Positions 1 to 8,676 are shown, numbered from the stretch's first letter. The stretch: DNA of 64,000 bases from Xenorhabdus sp. BG5 (GCF_015163665.1 NZ_JADEUG010000001.1:310001-374000), one strand, 5' to 3'. A program made the numbers and translations. The notes: generated from the letters alone by a model not told the origin.

Positions 1-150
1 GCTTGTATGCTTTCATTACTTATAGGAACAGTCGTCACAGCTAACGCAAATGCATTTATCTGTAAGGCATTTAACCCTACTATAGACAAGGCATGCGAAA
101 GTGCATGTAATAAAATATCAAATGATGTCCTCCGAGGACTTTGCTTGTAA
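1..150 (+). CDS. Small exported cysteine-containing peptide, 3' end of gene (partial)
   Basis: The window opens inside this reading frame, which closes with TAA at 148-150. The 49 visible residues begin with a hydrophobic stretch (CMLSLLIGTVVTA) followed by an Ala-rich NANA/F site typical of Sec signal peptidase cleavage. The predicted mature part is only about 31 residues with four cysteines (spaced FIC, KAC, SAC, GLC), enough for two disulfides. I do not recognise the family; small secreted Cys peptides of this kind can be toxins, bacteriocins or inhibitors, but nothing here decides it. The start codon lies upstream of the window. The next gene is convergent. Confidence 0.5.
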   Translation, partial: ACMLSLLIGTVVTANANAFICKAFNPTIDKACESACNKISNDVLRGLCL

Positions 151-218
151 TTTAGTTATAACATTGCACTATAAAAAAGCAATGATACTCTTATAATGAC
201 AGCATGAAGTCTTAAGAT

Positions 219-282
219 ATAATGGTGGGAGTTTTTTGGTGATTTATTTATAAACATGTAATATAAAGACTCCCACTATTAT
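219..282. terminator. 14-bp inverted repeat with 36-nt loop between convergent genes
   Basis: The arms at 219-232 and 269-282 are complementary over 14 bp with one G-U type mismatch. They sit between the stop of the small exported peptide (150) and the stop of the minus-strand hydrolase (310), where a bidirectional terminator is expected. The loop is long and the T-tract is poor, so the termination role is an inference. Confidence 0.4.
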
Positions 283-309
283 TTATCATAATAAATTGGT
301 TATTTCATT

Positions 310-1140
310 TCATTGAAATCCCTTAAGAAATTCATCCAAAATAGGGTTAAATAATTCTGGTGCTTCCCAAAACGGGGAATGACCAACGCCAGCCAAATTA
401 AATACCTTGCCTTTCCAAAGATTTTGGTAATTCAAACCATTAATATAGTCAAAATTAATATAAGGATCATCTGCCCCATTAACAATCGCTAACGGTATTT
501 TGCTGGTTTCGGCCAATAATTTTTGATCTGTTGCTTGAGGAGAAAGAAAAGCCTCAAACATATACTGCCGTGCCAATCCCTCTGTTCTTATCACGGCTTC
601 AATCATAAAAGGCTCATAAGGAGCATTAACACCATAGGTATCAGATATAAAAATTTTGATATCTTCCTCAGTAAATTCCGCCTTGCCAGCAAGCCCTAAA
701 CCAGGACGAAAACCCAAAGCCACGTTATCTGCACCGACGGATACCGGCGGCGTACCGCAAATCATTAAGCCAATCATCTTAGGGAGCAACGCCAACATTT
801 CCAATCCAATGTGACCGCCTAATGACCAACCCAACACCACCACTCTGTTAATACCTATTTTTTCCAATACCTCAATGACCATATGTGCATAACCAGGCAT
901 TGAATATACCTGACGTGGATCACTGGCATTTGATGATAAACCATGCCCTGACAAATCTAACGCCAAAACCCGATACTTTCCTTTTAACTGATTAATTTGA
1001 TGACGAAATATTTCTTTACAACTTGAATTGCCATGAATTAACAAAACGGGCAATCCATTACCACCAGTATCTATTACCGATATATTTGCATAACGAGTTC
1101 GGATATTATAGTGATGAATATGATGATGTGTAGTAACCAT
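310..1140 (-). CDS. Alpha/beta hydrolase
   Basis: A 276-residue alpha/beta-hydrolase-fold protein. Visible motifs are the HGNSS oxyanion region (about residues 36-40), the nucleophile elbow GWSLGG (about 104-109), a late acid in NGADDP, and the catalytic histidine in GVGHSPFW near the C-terminus. There is no signal peptide, so it is probably cytoplasmic. The N-terminus carries an unusual run of histidines (residues 5-10). A GAGGAG ribosome-binding site lies about 8 nt before the ATG at 1140, which fixes the start. The substrate cannot be read from sequence; esterase, peptidase or C-C hydrolase activity all remain possible. It stands alone, convergent to the preceding gene. Confidence 0.85.
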   Translation of the reverse strand: MVTTHHHIHHYNIRTRYANISVIDTGGNGLPVLLIHGNSSCKEIFRHQINQLKGKYRVLALDLSGHGLSSNASDPRQVYSMPGYAHMVIEVLEKIGINRVVVLGWSLGGHIGLEMLALLPKMIGLMICGTPPVSVGADNVALGFRPGLGLAGKAEFTEEDIKIFISDTYGVNAPYEPFMIEAVIRTEGLARQYMFEAFLSPQATDQKLLAETSKIPLAIVNGADDPYINFDYINGLNYQNLWKGKVFNLAGVGHSPFWEAPELFNPILDEFLKGFQ

Positions 1141-1294
1141 TATTTATCTCCTCAAGAGTCAATAACAGATTGGTTTAAGGAAATGTTAGAAATTTCGACT
1201 GATCGACCGAATTAAGATTACCTTAGCGTTAATATAAATTTTATTTATAAAACCTGATTTTTTTATCCTCTGCAATATATACAGTACTCTTCTC

Positions 1295-1435
1295 TCACTT
1301 AAAATCTATCAGTGACTGCCTATTTGTAATGCCACGTATTTTTGCCCATGTCCACCAAGATTGAAGATATTCAATTGCATTAGCATCGTCCGGTGTTTCA
1401 TAGAGTGATCGCTTAAAATGTTCACGAATTCCCAT
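1295..1435 (-). CDS. 46-residue small ORF, possible transposase C-terminal relic
   Basis: A minus-strand frame from ATG at 1433-1435 to TGA at 1295-1297 encodes 46 residues and is preceded by an AAGGAG ribosome-binding site 5-6 nt upstream. The centre (YLQSWWTWAKIRG) looks like the tail region of ISL3-type transposases, but the match is from memory and weak. It may be a short real gene or a relic. It lies in the otherwise gene-free gap between the hydrolase and the MFS gene. Confidence 0.35.
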   Translation of the reverse strand: MGIREHFKRSLYETPDDANAIEYLQSWWTWAKIRGITNRQSLIDFK

Positions 1436-1610
1436 AAATGCTCCTTATATTTACTAATAGGTTTCTTGGATTCGCCCAATAAGTGCAATTTCTAAGAAAA
1501 GCGACACGCATCTTGAAGCTGGGTTGATATAGCCATTAAAAAAAATTCAATTTACCAATTGAATGATAGTAATGTAATATACTTAAAAGTCAATCACTAT
1601 GGAGTCCATG

Positions 1611-2789
1611 ATGACCATTTCAAATGTTACTCAATCGCGTATCCCGGTGGTAGTTTACCTCTTAGGAATCAGCCTGTTTGCGATGGGAAGCTCTGAATTT
1701 TTGATCTCAGGTGTGTTACCGAAAATTGCTGAGGACTTACAAATTTCTTTACCGTTGACAGGAACGTTAATTTCCACTTTTGCAGTAGGGGTTTTACTTG
1801 GAGCTGCCCCTATGGCAGTGGCAACACTACACTGGCCCAAACGCACAACGTTATTGATCAGTCAGGCGTTATTTATTGCCGCCACTGCCGCCGGAATGCT
1901 TTCACAAGGTTATTGGTCATTGTTAGTTAGCCGTATTGTGGGAGGAGTGGCTTATGCCGGGTTTTGGGCAGTCGCGGCAACGACAGCGGTTAATTTGGTC
2001 ACCAAGGAGCACACCGCGAAAGCACTGTCCATTGTGGTGAGTGGGTTAAGTATGGCAATGGTGATTGGAGGGCCGCTTGGCACCATGATCAGTGATATTG
2101 CCGGATGGCGGGCGGGGTTTTGGGTGATTGCCGTGGTCACGTTGATTACCGCGATTGTCTTGTGGTTTATGCTGCCCGAGATACAACAGGGGCAGTCTCC
2201 CGCATTACATATTGAGTTAAAAACGATGGCCCGTCCCGGATTATGGGTGGCTTATGGTACGACAATCCTGACAACCGCTGCTTATATGGCAATCTTCGGC
2301 TATTTAGGAGCTCTGCTTATTGATACCAGCAAACTGACCGTCACCTGGCTTCCGGCGGTTCTCTCCCTGTTTGGTATCGGGGCTTTTTTCGGACTCACTA
2401 TTGGTGGCCGTACAACTGATAAATACCCTTTCAGGACACTGATTATTGGCACATTGGGCGTTATGCTGATCTCTGTTGCATTAGCCTTTTTAGCCGAAAA
2501 TTTGATTATCACCATTTGCCTAGTATTTTTGCTCGGTATATTCGGCTTCGTCGTCAATCCTGCGGTCATGAACCGGGTTTATACCATTGCCGATGGTGCC
2601 CCCACATTAGCCGGAGCAACCAATGTCTCTGCCTTTCAGCTTGGAATTACATTGGCCCCTTTACTTGCCGGGTTAGCTATCAATGCCGGTTATGGTTTAG
2701 CTTCTATTGGTTGGGTGGGCGCACTACTGGCAATGACCGCTCTTATTCCGATCCTGCTTGATTATTATGTAAATAAAGTAAAATGTTAG
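1611..2789 (+). CDS. MFS transporter, DHA1 (drug/sugar efflux) family
   Basis: A roughly 392-residue inner-membrane protein with about 12 hydrophobic segments. The opening YLLGISLFAMGSSEFLISG and the motif-C-like GGPLGTMIS in TM5 mark the drug:H+ antiporter-1 group that includes AraJ, SotB, NepI and chloramphenicol exporters. The substrate is unknown. The longest frame starts at 1599, but the GGAG at 1601-1604 lies inside that extension and is well spaced for ATG 1611 (ATG 1608 also possible), so I take the shorter start. It is monocistronic and followed by a clear terminator. Confidence 0.85.
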   Translation: MTISNVTQSRIPVVVYLLGISLFAMGSSEFLISGVLPKIAEDLQISLPLTGTLISTFAVGVLLGAAPMAVATLHWPKRTTLLISQALFIAATAAGMLSQGYWSLLVSRIVGGVAYAGFWAVAATTAVNLVTKEHTAKALSIVVSGLSMAMVIGGPLGTMISDIAGWRAGFWVIAVVTLITAIVLWFMLPEIQQGQSPALHIELKTMARPGLWVAYGTTILTTAAYMAIFGYLGALLIDTSKLTVTWLPAVLSLFGIGAFFGLTIGGRTTDKYPFRTLIIGTLGVMLISVALAFLAENLIITICLVFLLGIFGFVVNPAVMNRVYTIADGAPTLAGATNVSAFQLGITLAPLLAGLAINAGYGLASIGWVGALLAMTALIPILLDYYVNKVKC

Positions 2790-2813
2790 TGATACCCATT
2801 GTCTAAACCAATG

Positions 2814-2849
2814 ACAAACCTCATTGAAAATCATGGGGTTTGTTTTTTT
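2814..2849 (+). terminator. Rho-independent terminator after the MFS gene
   Basis: An 11-bp stem (2814-2824 with 2833-2843, one mismatch) around an 8-nt loop is followed by a run of T, 25 nt after the MFS stop codon. Confidence 0.85.
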
Positions 2850-2954
2850 AACATTTGCCGCTTTTCATCCCTGAGCACATGTGATTTCTCAGCAATCCAT
2901 TGGCACCTGATGCGATGATAATGGTGATTGCAATTAGCTCTTTGAATTTATAGG

Positions 2955-3092
2955 TTATCTCCCCAATGTTGAGGGGGTTGCCGTGTACAGCTTTTCAAAG
3001 GCAGATGCCATATCCGCTGACGCAAGCACCATCGTACTGATGGCATCAGAAAAAGTCGGGATCTGTTCATTCACGGTTTGTGTCTTACTCAT
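2955..3092 (-). CDS. 45-residue small ORF of unknown function
   Basis: A minus-strand frame from ATG at 3090-3092 to TAA at 2955-2957. A GGAAAG sits just before the ATG, and the encoded protein is soluble-looking and Ala/Ser/Thr-rich. I do not recognise it. The stretch could be a true small gene or the leftover of a larger one; a competing plus-strand frame over the same bases lacks a ribosome-binding site. Confidence 0.3.
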   Translation of the reverse strand: MSKTQTVNEQIPTFSDAISTMVLASADMASAFEKLYTATPSTLGR

Positions 3093-3240
3093 TCTTTCCA
3101 GCCTTAATCATGAAGTTATCGATATGTCTTGTTCAAAACATATTCAACAAATACAACATTCAATATAACAATTAACTGTTTGATGTCAGGTATTCTAAGA
3201 TAACCATAACCGTATGCATAATCATGACTAAGGATCCGAT

Positions 3241-3561
3241 ATGAGTGTATTAATTGAACTAACCGAAGCGAATTTTGATAGTGTTATCAATACGAAAGGG
3301 GTTTGCGTTGTCCGGTTCTGGGCACCGTGGTGCGGGCCTTGCCGTGTCGTTGCTCCTACATTCAGCCAATTATCAAACGACATGAAAGAGAACGCCACTT
3401 TCGGAGAGGTTGATATCGATGATTTTCAGAATATTGCCGTAAAATATAGTATTCGCAGTATACCCACGACATTAGTTTATAAAAATGGAAAACCCGTAGA
3501 TTCTCTGATTGGCGTTGTTTCGCTATCACAATTTAAGAGTCTGGTTTCTCAAAATTTGTAG
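3241..3561 (+). CDS. Thioredoxin
   Basis: A 106-residue cytoplasmic thioredoxin, the full family length. The redox motif WCGPC has its cysteines at residues 31 and 34, preceded by the usual VRFWAPW strand. The cis-proline loop is SIPTT and the conserved VDIDD strand is present. It would reduce protein disulfides using electrons from thioredoxin reductase. The gene immediately downstream is a decayed trxB, so this was once a trxA-trxB pair and the protein must now use a reductase encoded elsewhere. It diverges from the typical enterobacterial TrxA and may be a second, specialised thioredoxin. Confidence 0.9.
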   Translation: MSVLIELTEANFDSVINTKGVCVVRFWAPWCGPCRVVAPTFSQLSNDMKENATFGEVDIDDFQNIAVKYSIRSIPTTLVYKNGKPVDSLIGVVSLSQFKSLVSQNL

Positions 3562-3647
3562 CCCTGTCTGAATTAATTCAGGAAATTATGGGGCTGATTT
3601 ATTTTGTTAATCTCGCTTTAGATTCCAAGATTATCATTTACGGGTAA

Positions 3648-3957
<310 letters not shown>

Positions 3958-4132
3958 AATTTATATTCTATTCTCAACTTATTATGCTCTCAAATTAATA
4001 TGTTTATATTTTCTCTATATCTCTTGGCCCAAAGCTAACTTTAGATTTTGTAGTAAAAACCTGACGTTTCTGTCAATTAGTAAAATACTATATAGATTTT
4101 TCGCAAACTGAAAATTAACATAGGATTACAAA

Positions 4133-4384
4133 ATGAAAAATTCAAGATATATTACTTTATTATTTGTATTAAGCGCTATTTCATTTGGTTCATCGGCCGC
4201 AATTGAGGTCAGATCAGCTGTAGGAGAGAAAATTGGCGTTATTTCTATAACAGGAGCAGAGACTTTGGATGCACTCACTGATAAATTATCCAAAAAGGCT
4301 GATGAGGCTGGAGCAAAATATTTCCGAATTACTTCTGCTGTTGGTCAAAATTATTTAAATGGAACCGCCGAAATATATAGATAA
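4133..4384 (+). CDS. DUF1471 (YdgH/BhsA/McbA) family periplasmic protein
   Basis: An 83-residue exported protein. A signal peptide of about 22 residues ends at SSA/AIEV. The mature part of about 60 residues shows the DUF1471 pattern: a conserved G-x-I-S-I strand, a helix rich in Lys and Asp (LTDKLSKKADEAGAKYFRIT), then a final N-G-T-A-E-I-Y strand. Relatives in Enterobacteria (BhsA, McbA, YahO, YhcN) are small periplasmic or outer-membrane-associated stress proteins tied to acid, peroxide or biofilm responses. An AGGA sequence about 9 nt before the ATG supports the start. Monocistronic. Confidence 0.85.
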   Translation: MKNSRYITLLFVLSAISFGSSAAIEVRSAVGEKIGVISITGAETLDALTDKLSKKADEAGAKYFRITSAVGQNYLNGTAEIYR

Positions 4385-4420
4385 CTGATAGTGTCCCATT
4401 CAATAATGGCATTATCCTAT

Positions 4421-4515
4421 ATACCAATCTAACTTCAATATGCGTGTGATTTCTCCCCGCTTCGCGGGGAGAAATCAGGTTTCATAGCGTGTTGTAAATG
4501 GCAACTTGAAGTTGC
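4421..4515 (+). repeat. Dispersed ~95-bp palindromic repeat, copy 1
   Basis: The element begins ATACCAATCTAACTTCAA and ends AACTTGAAGTTGC, so its ends carry a short inverted repeat (AACTTCAA / TTGAAGTT). Its core is a perfect 13-bp stem with a TTC loop at 4448-4476 (GATTTCTCCCCGC arm). Two further copies lie at about 8353 and 18972 in the opposite orientation. It resembles an intergenic REP/MITE-type element. Confidence 0.85.
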
Positions 4516-4536
4516 ATGCGTATATACATGTGAATG

Positions 4537-4726
4537 CAACTCAACAACTGTGGTTGTTGAGTTATCAATCGTTAATAAGATTGAACGCCTGTGGCAATCA
4601 TTGCATGAAACCATCACACGGAATCAAGGTGTTCTGTGGAGTTCGAGTTATTTTGCTGCAAGCTGTGGCGGAGCACCACTTTCAAGGATCAAACAATACA
4701 TTGAGCAACAAGAAATGCCAGAATGA
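4537..4726 (+). pseudogene. IS200/IS605-family TnpA transposase, C-terminal remnant
   Basis: About 62 codons read as the C-terminal part of an HUH-type IS200 transposase. The hallmark block VLWSSSYFAASCGGAPL followed by IKQYIEQQ ends at TGA 4724-4726. The N-terminal half with the HUH metal site is missing, and no start codon fits. Downstream, hairpins at 4731-4778 resemble the subterminal right-end hairpins of these elements. Immobile relic, adjacent to a copy of the palindromic repeat. Confidence 0.8.
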
Positions 4727-4730
4727 TCTT

Positions 4731-4778
4731 TAAAGCCCTTCGGGGTTTTTGCCTTATCTCCCCGCCCTGAACGACGGG
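4731..4778 (+). terminator. Hairpins at the right end of the IS200-like remnant
   Basis: An AAGCCC/GGGGTT hairpin followed by TTTTT (about 4732-4750) works as an intrinsic terminator. A second stem (CCCCG ... CGGGG, about 4760-4778) follows. Both fit the end structure of an IS200/IS605 element and may stop transcription towards the convergent omptin gene. Confidence 0.6.
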
Positions 4779-4825
4779 GCTTTACGGCGTTTTTTGGTAA
4801 CTGTCAGTGTATAATTATAAGAAAA

Positions 4826-5767
4826 TTAAAAATGGTACTGTAATCCAAGATCGATACTGTAGTTTCGGTTTTCAATTCCGACAGAATTGTCACCTAAATC
4901 TTCGGTGTAGCCAGCATCATAATAGATGAGCTTCGTTTGACCTTTACCTTCGCGATATTTATTCCAAGTAAACGCCGTATATACTTTCGTATTTTGAGTT
5001 AAATAATAACCGGCATCTATACTGGCACCAAAATAACGCACTTTATCCGATCGCTGAGGAAGAGTTAAACGACGCATATAGTGCTCGTCGTTACCCCAGG
5101 CTTTTACCCACGGGCTATATTTTAGTAAAAGGTTAAATTCAAAATCCTGATAGCGGTACTGTCCGGTTAATCCAATATAGGGCAGGCTATATTTTTGTTT
5201 ATAACCAACTCCGGCCATCTCCTCAGGAAATTCTCCGATATCAGCGCCATTATCATAGACATAATGACCGCCATAAGCCGTCCAACTAAAACGTGTTTCC
5301 TGATAACCTAATACCGCCCCCAATTTGTAATTAGATTGTTTAATCAACCAACCTGCGGCATTTAAATCAAATTCATTGGCATCGTTTAGAGAAGTATCTG
5401 GGCTGGATGACCAATGAGTCCAATGATTCTGGTTTACATCCAGCCAGTCGTAATCAACCATTTTGCTATCACGTGACGATAATCTGACCCAACCACCCGC
5501 ATTCATGGTTAGCCTGTCAAGGAGATCCCAGGAAACTTTGCCTCTGGCAATCAGAGCATCGCCAATTTTCCAATTCAATTGGCTGCTTTTGTATTTTGGA
5601 TCCTTAGTATATCCATAGAGATGTTCGTTAGATTCTCCTTTTAGCCAACCAAGTCCAAGCGCAAAAGATACATTGCCATCGTACCAATCCAATTGTGATG
5701 GAGCAGATACTGCGATGACCCCAAAAGAAAAAGTCAATAATGGAGTCGCTATCAAGATTTTTTTCAT
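4826..5767 (-). CDS. Omptin-family outer-membrane protease
   Basis: A 313-residue outer-membrane aspartate protease of the OmpT/Pla/PgtE family, at full family length. It has a signal peptide (cleavage about residue 22, VSA/PS) and a terminal Phe for beta-barrel assembly. The catalytic residues are visible: Asp105 and Asp107 in MVDYDW, and Asp227-Glu-His229 in NDEHYMR. Family members cleave between basic residues and, on the cell surface, degrade cationic antimicrobial peptides or activate host plasminogen; most need rough LPS for activity. In an insect pathogen, defence against host antimicrobial peptides is a natural inference. It stands alone with about 300 bp of AT-rich sequence upstream. 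Confidence 0.95.
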   Translation of the reverse strand: MKKILIATPLLTFSFGVIAVSAPSQLDWYDGNVSFALGLGWLKGESNEHLYGYTKDPKYKSSQLNWKIGDALIARGKVSWDLLDRLTMNAGGWVRLSSRDSKMVDYDWLDVNQNHWTHWSSSPDTSLNDANEFDLNAAGWLIKQSNYKLGAVLGYQETRFSWTAYGGHYVYDNGADIGEFPEEMAGVGYKQKYSLPYIGLTGQYRYQDFEFNLLLKYSPWVKAWGNDEHYMRRLTLPQRSDKVRYFGASIDAGYYLTQNTKVYTAFTWNKYREGKGQTKLIYYDAGYTEDLGDNSVGIENRNYSIDLGLQYHF

Positions 5768-6014
5768 AAATTATGAATAACCTTACCAGAGTGTAAATTG
5801 AGTTTTCATCATTTCTGTTACCTTGATAGCAATCCAAAACCAGCAGAGATAATTTATTTAACTATCAATAACAGAGATAATAATATCTTTGATATATTAC
5901 TTTTATTGTTATATACCTATAGTTTAAGATTATACTCTTTTGGCTATTTTTCATTTTTTTTGGTTAAATTTTTTAACTAAAACTTGAAGTTATTGGTTTT
6001 GAACGCATAAAACT
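5768..6014. other. AT-rich intergenic region upstream of the omptin gene
   Basis: Very AT-rich, with no gene that I can support. It must carry the omptin promoter on the minus strand, but I cannot pick a single convincing -35/-10 pair. Confidence 0.4.
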
Positions 6015-6042
6015 CAGCGGCCTGCTATAAAGCAGGCCGCTT
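6015..6042 (-). terminator. Hairpin terminator after the HutD/Ves gene
   Basis: A 10-bp GC-rich stem (AGCGGCCTGC / GCAGGCCGCT) with a 6-nt TATAAA loop lies about 30 nt beyond the stop of the minus-strand HutD-family gene. The T-run on the minus side is short. Confidence 0.7.
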
Positions 6043-6071
6043 ATTGTATTAATTTTCAATGATTATCCCAT

Positions 6072-6641
6072 TCACCCAATCGGGCGTAAATCAACCCACA
6101 AAAGCTTGCTATCGGCAATCAATGGCTTAATTACCCCTTCCCGTATATCTGGTAACCACCACGCACCTTGACCAAAAGCAAGCTGGACACAATTCGCGCC
6201 TGTCATTTCCCAACGCCCTTTTAAAACATAAAGTACACCACTGTGTGATGTTGGCAGTAAACGTTCATCAGAAATAACTGAAACCTCAGAAACCCAACAT
6301 GAACGGCGAGTCATGATATTGAAACACTGAACAGGACCATCCAATAATTCCGCATGGGCCAAAATGTCGCCTGAAAAATTAAATGGGGTCATCTTTTTCA
6401 CCAATTCGTGTTCCAGAAAACCTGGACTGGTTAAGCGGATCCCCTTTCCTTTTAATAAAATGATTGAGCATTCAATATCAGGGAATTGCTCTAATACCCC
6501 ACTTTGATGAACAGTCGTAAAACAGGCTCGCCAAGCAAAATCATCAGACACAGGCCAGCAAACAATATCCCTGGTTTCACCGTCCCCTCCAGACCATTGC
6601 ACTCTTGGTAATGTTGCATAATCGAAACATTTCATTTTCAT
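6072..6641 (-). CDS. HutD/Ves family protein
   Basis: A 189-residue cytoplasmic protein of the HutD/Ves family (bicupin fold). The family pattern is visible: an N-terminal W-x-G-G-x-T/E-R block (WSGGDGETRDI), FAWRACFTTVHQSG, then the second cupin with FNIMTRR and a C-terminal LLWVDLRP strand. HutD is linked to histidine utilisation in pseudomonads; E. coli Ves is a cold- and stress-related protein of unknown activity. No hut genes are nearby, so Ves-like is the more cautious reading. A GGGAG about 5 nt before the ATG supports the start. The MocR-type regulator lies upstream on the same strand, 126 bp away, but a separate promoter is likely. Confidence 0.85.
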   Translation of the reverse strand: MKMKCFDYATLPRVQWSGGDGETRDIVCWPVSDDFAWRACFTTVHQSGVLEQFPDIECSIILLKGKGIRLTSPGFLEHELVKKMTPFNFSGDILAHAELLDGPVQCFNIMTRRSCWVSEVSVISDERLLPTSHSGVLYVLKGRWEMTGANCVQLAFGQGAWWLPDIREGVIKPLIADSKLLWVDLRPIG

Positions 6642-6767
6642 GCCACTCCCTCACTGCTTTAAGATTTTGTTTACAGAGCTAAAAGATAACCAGTGTCAAT
6701 TTGTTAACAGAAACATTGGCAAATAATTTCTCTTACGACAATATTGGGATAGTTGAAATGTGATTGA

Positions 6768-8189
6768 TTACCCGCATTCTTTTAAAAGCATATGGCACAT
6801 ATTCCCCAATTCTTTTACTGCCAAGGCATGTGTTTCATTCCAGGCAAATGACGTATTCAAGCGAAAAGCATGATCAAACTGAGCACTCGTGGAAAACATA
6901 CTACCTGGCGCAATGCTGATATTCTTTGCCAATGCCAGCTGATAGAGTCGGTTGGCATTAAAAGGGGGTTCAAACTCTAGCCAGAGAAAATAACCACCAC
7001 GCGCACTGTTTACTTTCACAGACTGGGGAAAGTATTCACCGATTGCTCGTAGCATCCGATGTTGCCGTTGTTCCAACTGCCGCCTCAATCGGCGCAGATG
7101 ATTGTCATATCCTCCCTGCGCTAAATAGTCCGCAATCGCCAACTGAGTTGGCGTGCTGGCAGACACCGTGCTCATCATCTGTAATTGCTGAATTTTCTTC
7201 GCATGTTTACCTGCGGCAACCCAACCTACCCGATAACCGGGCGCAAGACATTTTGAAAATGATGAACAGTGCATGAAATTATTTTCGGTATCCCATGCTT
7301 TTATGGGTGCCGGAGGTTCCTGCTCAAAATACAATTCACCATATACATCATCTTCAATCAGGGCGATCTGGTTTTGGTTCAAAATCGCTACTAATCGCTG
7401 TTTATTTTCAGGGGGCATTGTGCTGCACAGCGGATTTTGAAAACGCGACATCAGCCAGCAAGCTTTTATTGGATATTTCTTCACAACTTCTTCTAAAGTT
7501 GCCAAATCAATACCCGTATGGGGATCTGTCTTAATAGCAATAGCTTTCAAACGTAACCGCTCTATCGCTTGCAGCGCCCCATAAAAAGCGGGCGATTCAA
7601 TCACCACCCAATCCCCCGGCGAAGTGACGGATTGCAAACTGAAACTTAATGATTCCATTGCCCCGGCAGTAATAACAATTTCTTCAGGGGAAACATGGAT
7701 ACCGTGAGAAGCATAGCGGCGGGATATACTACGCCGTAACTTTTCATTACCTGGAGGTAAATTTGCCAGCGAACTGTGTGGCACGAAACGACGGGCGACT
7801 GAAGCCAGTATTTTTGACAATTTGGGTTCGGCTAATAAAGAAGGATCGGGAAATGCTGAACCGAAAGGAATAATTTGCGGATCTTTGCATGCCTGCAAGA
7901 CATCAAATATGGAGGCACTGATCTCCACATTTTCACTTAAGTTAAGCCCCTTCCCTCCTTTTGCCGCCGCAAAGGGTTTTAACCGAGTGGCAACATAATA
8001 CCCTGATTGTGGACGCGCCACGATCCAACCCTGACTTTCCAGCAACTGGTAAGCTTGTAGCACCGTCATCAAGCTCAAACCCGACGATTTCACCGATTCC
8101 CGCAATGAGGGTAATCTATCACCCACTTGCCAAATATCGTCTTCTATTTGTTGGCGGATCACACCAGCCAATTGTTCGTAACGCGTCAT
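6768..8189 (-). CDS. MocR-type transcriptional regulator (GntR HTH + aminotransferase fold)
   Basis: A 473-residue PLP-dependent regulator. Residues 1-70 form a GntR winged helix (RLPSLRESVKSSGLSLMTVLQAYQLLESQGW). Residues 100-470 form a type-I aminotransferase domain with the PLP lysine at about 313 (SSFSKCLAPGYRVGW) and the cofactor-contacting Asp in IALIEDDVYGEL near residue 281. Family members (GabR, PdxR, TauR, YjiR) sense an amino compound or PLP and usually control a divergent gene. Here the divergent neighbour is cioAB. The gap holds two similar ~45-bp sequences, one before each gene, which could be its operators. The effector is unknown. Confidence 0.9.
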   Translation of the reverse strand: MTRYEQLAGVIRQQIEDDIWQVGDRLPSLRESVKSSGLSLMTVLQAYQLLESQGWIVARPQSGYYVATRLKPFAAAKGGKGLNLSENVEISASIFDVLQACKDPQIIPFGSAFPDPSLLAEPKLSKILASVARRFVPHSSLANLPPGNEKLRRSISRRYASHGIHVSPEEIVITAGAMESLSFSLQSVTSPGDWVVIESPAFYGALQAIERLRLKAIAIKTDPHTGIDLATLEEVVKKYPIKACWLMSRFQNPLCSTMPPENKQRLVAILNQNQIALIEDDVYGELYFEQEPPAPIKAWDTENNFMHCSSFSKCLAPGYRVGWVAAGKHAKKIQQLQMMSTVSASTPTQLAIADYLAQGGYDNHLRRLRRQLEQRQHRMLRAIGEYFPQSVKVNSARGGYFLWLEFEPPFNANRLYQLALAKNISIAPGSMFSTSAQFDHAFRLNTSFAWNETHALAVKELGNMCHMLLKECG

Positions 8190-8204
8190 ATGCCTGGCCT
8201 TCGT

Positions 8205-8256
8205 CTAAACTGTTATAGGTATAAAGTAAAAAATTTTCAATATTATACTTGGTGTT
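8205..8256 (+). promoter_or_regulatory. Direct-repeat site A in the MocR-cioA gap
   Basis: This block begins AAACTGTTATAGG, continues ATAAAGTAAAAA and ends TATTATAC. A very similar block lies at 8554-8602 in the same orientation. Site A abuts the regulator's start codon, so it would suit autoregulation. The operator role is inferred from position and similarity only. Confidence 0.45.
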
Positions 8257-8352
8257 TTCTGAAACAAAAATCACTCTATGATAAGAGTTAATAAATCCAC
8301 CTGAAAAAGATAATTCCCATATACCCACGATTAGAAATTGCCTAATAGTAAT

Positions 8353-8447
8353 AAACTTCAAGTTGCCATTTACAACATTATATGAAACCTGATATCTCCC
8401 CGCTTCGCGGGGAGATATCACACGTATCCTGAAGTTAGATTGGTATA
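8353..8447 (-). repeat. Dispersed ~95-bp palindromic repeat, copy 2
   Basis: Same element as at 4421-4515 in reverse orientation. The core 13-bp stem (GATATCTCCCCGC, TTC loop) is at 8391-8419. Relative to copy 1 the stem differs by paired changes on both arms (GATTTC to GATATC with the matching change opposite), so base pairing is kept. Confidence 0.85.
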
Positions 8448-8553
8448 GATTGTTATTTTTTAAAATGTCAGTGAAATACTTTCAATACCATCTGTACCTG
8501 TTTTTCAAACAGTACTCATTGCTCACAACACATCATGTGACTAACTTTCACTC

Positions 8554-8602
8554 AAAACTGTTATAGTAAATAAAGTAAAAATTGTCACTATTATACCCAA
8601 AT
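8554..8602 (+). promoter_or_regulatory. Direct-repeat site B, upstream of cioA
   Basis: It matches site A (8205-8256) over AAACTGTTATAG, ATAAAGTAAAA and TATTATAC with small indels. It ends about 75 bp before the cioA start, placing it over the likely promoter. It is a plausible target of the divergent MocR regulator. Confidence 0.45.
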
Positions 8603-8676
8603 ACCTTGTGTTCTACTTGCCTATACCTTCTAACTTCGTTTATCCATATATCCAAAGATTTCAATAAGAGGTCACT

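Noticed and set aside
2983-3168. 61-codon plus-strand frame
   Set aside because: No ribosome-binding site or family resemblance; it lies opposite a slightly more plausible minus-strand mini-ORF.
4506-4733. 75-codon plus-strand frame across the IS remnant
   Set aside because: Out of frame with the recognisable TnpA sequence, so it is a shadow of the relic.
5856-5875. Possible PhoP box upstream of the omptin gene
   Set aside because: Omptins are often PhoP-regulated, but the two half-sites match the consensus poorly in this very AT-rich DNA.
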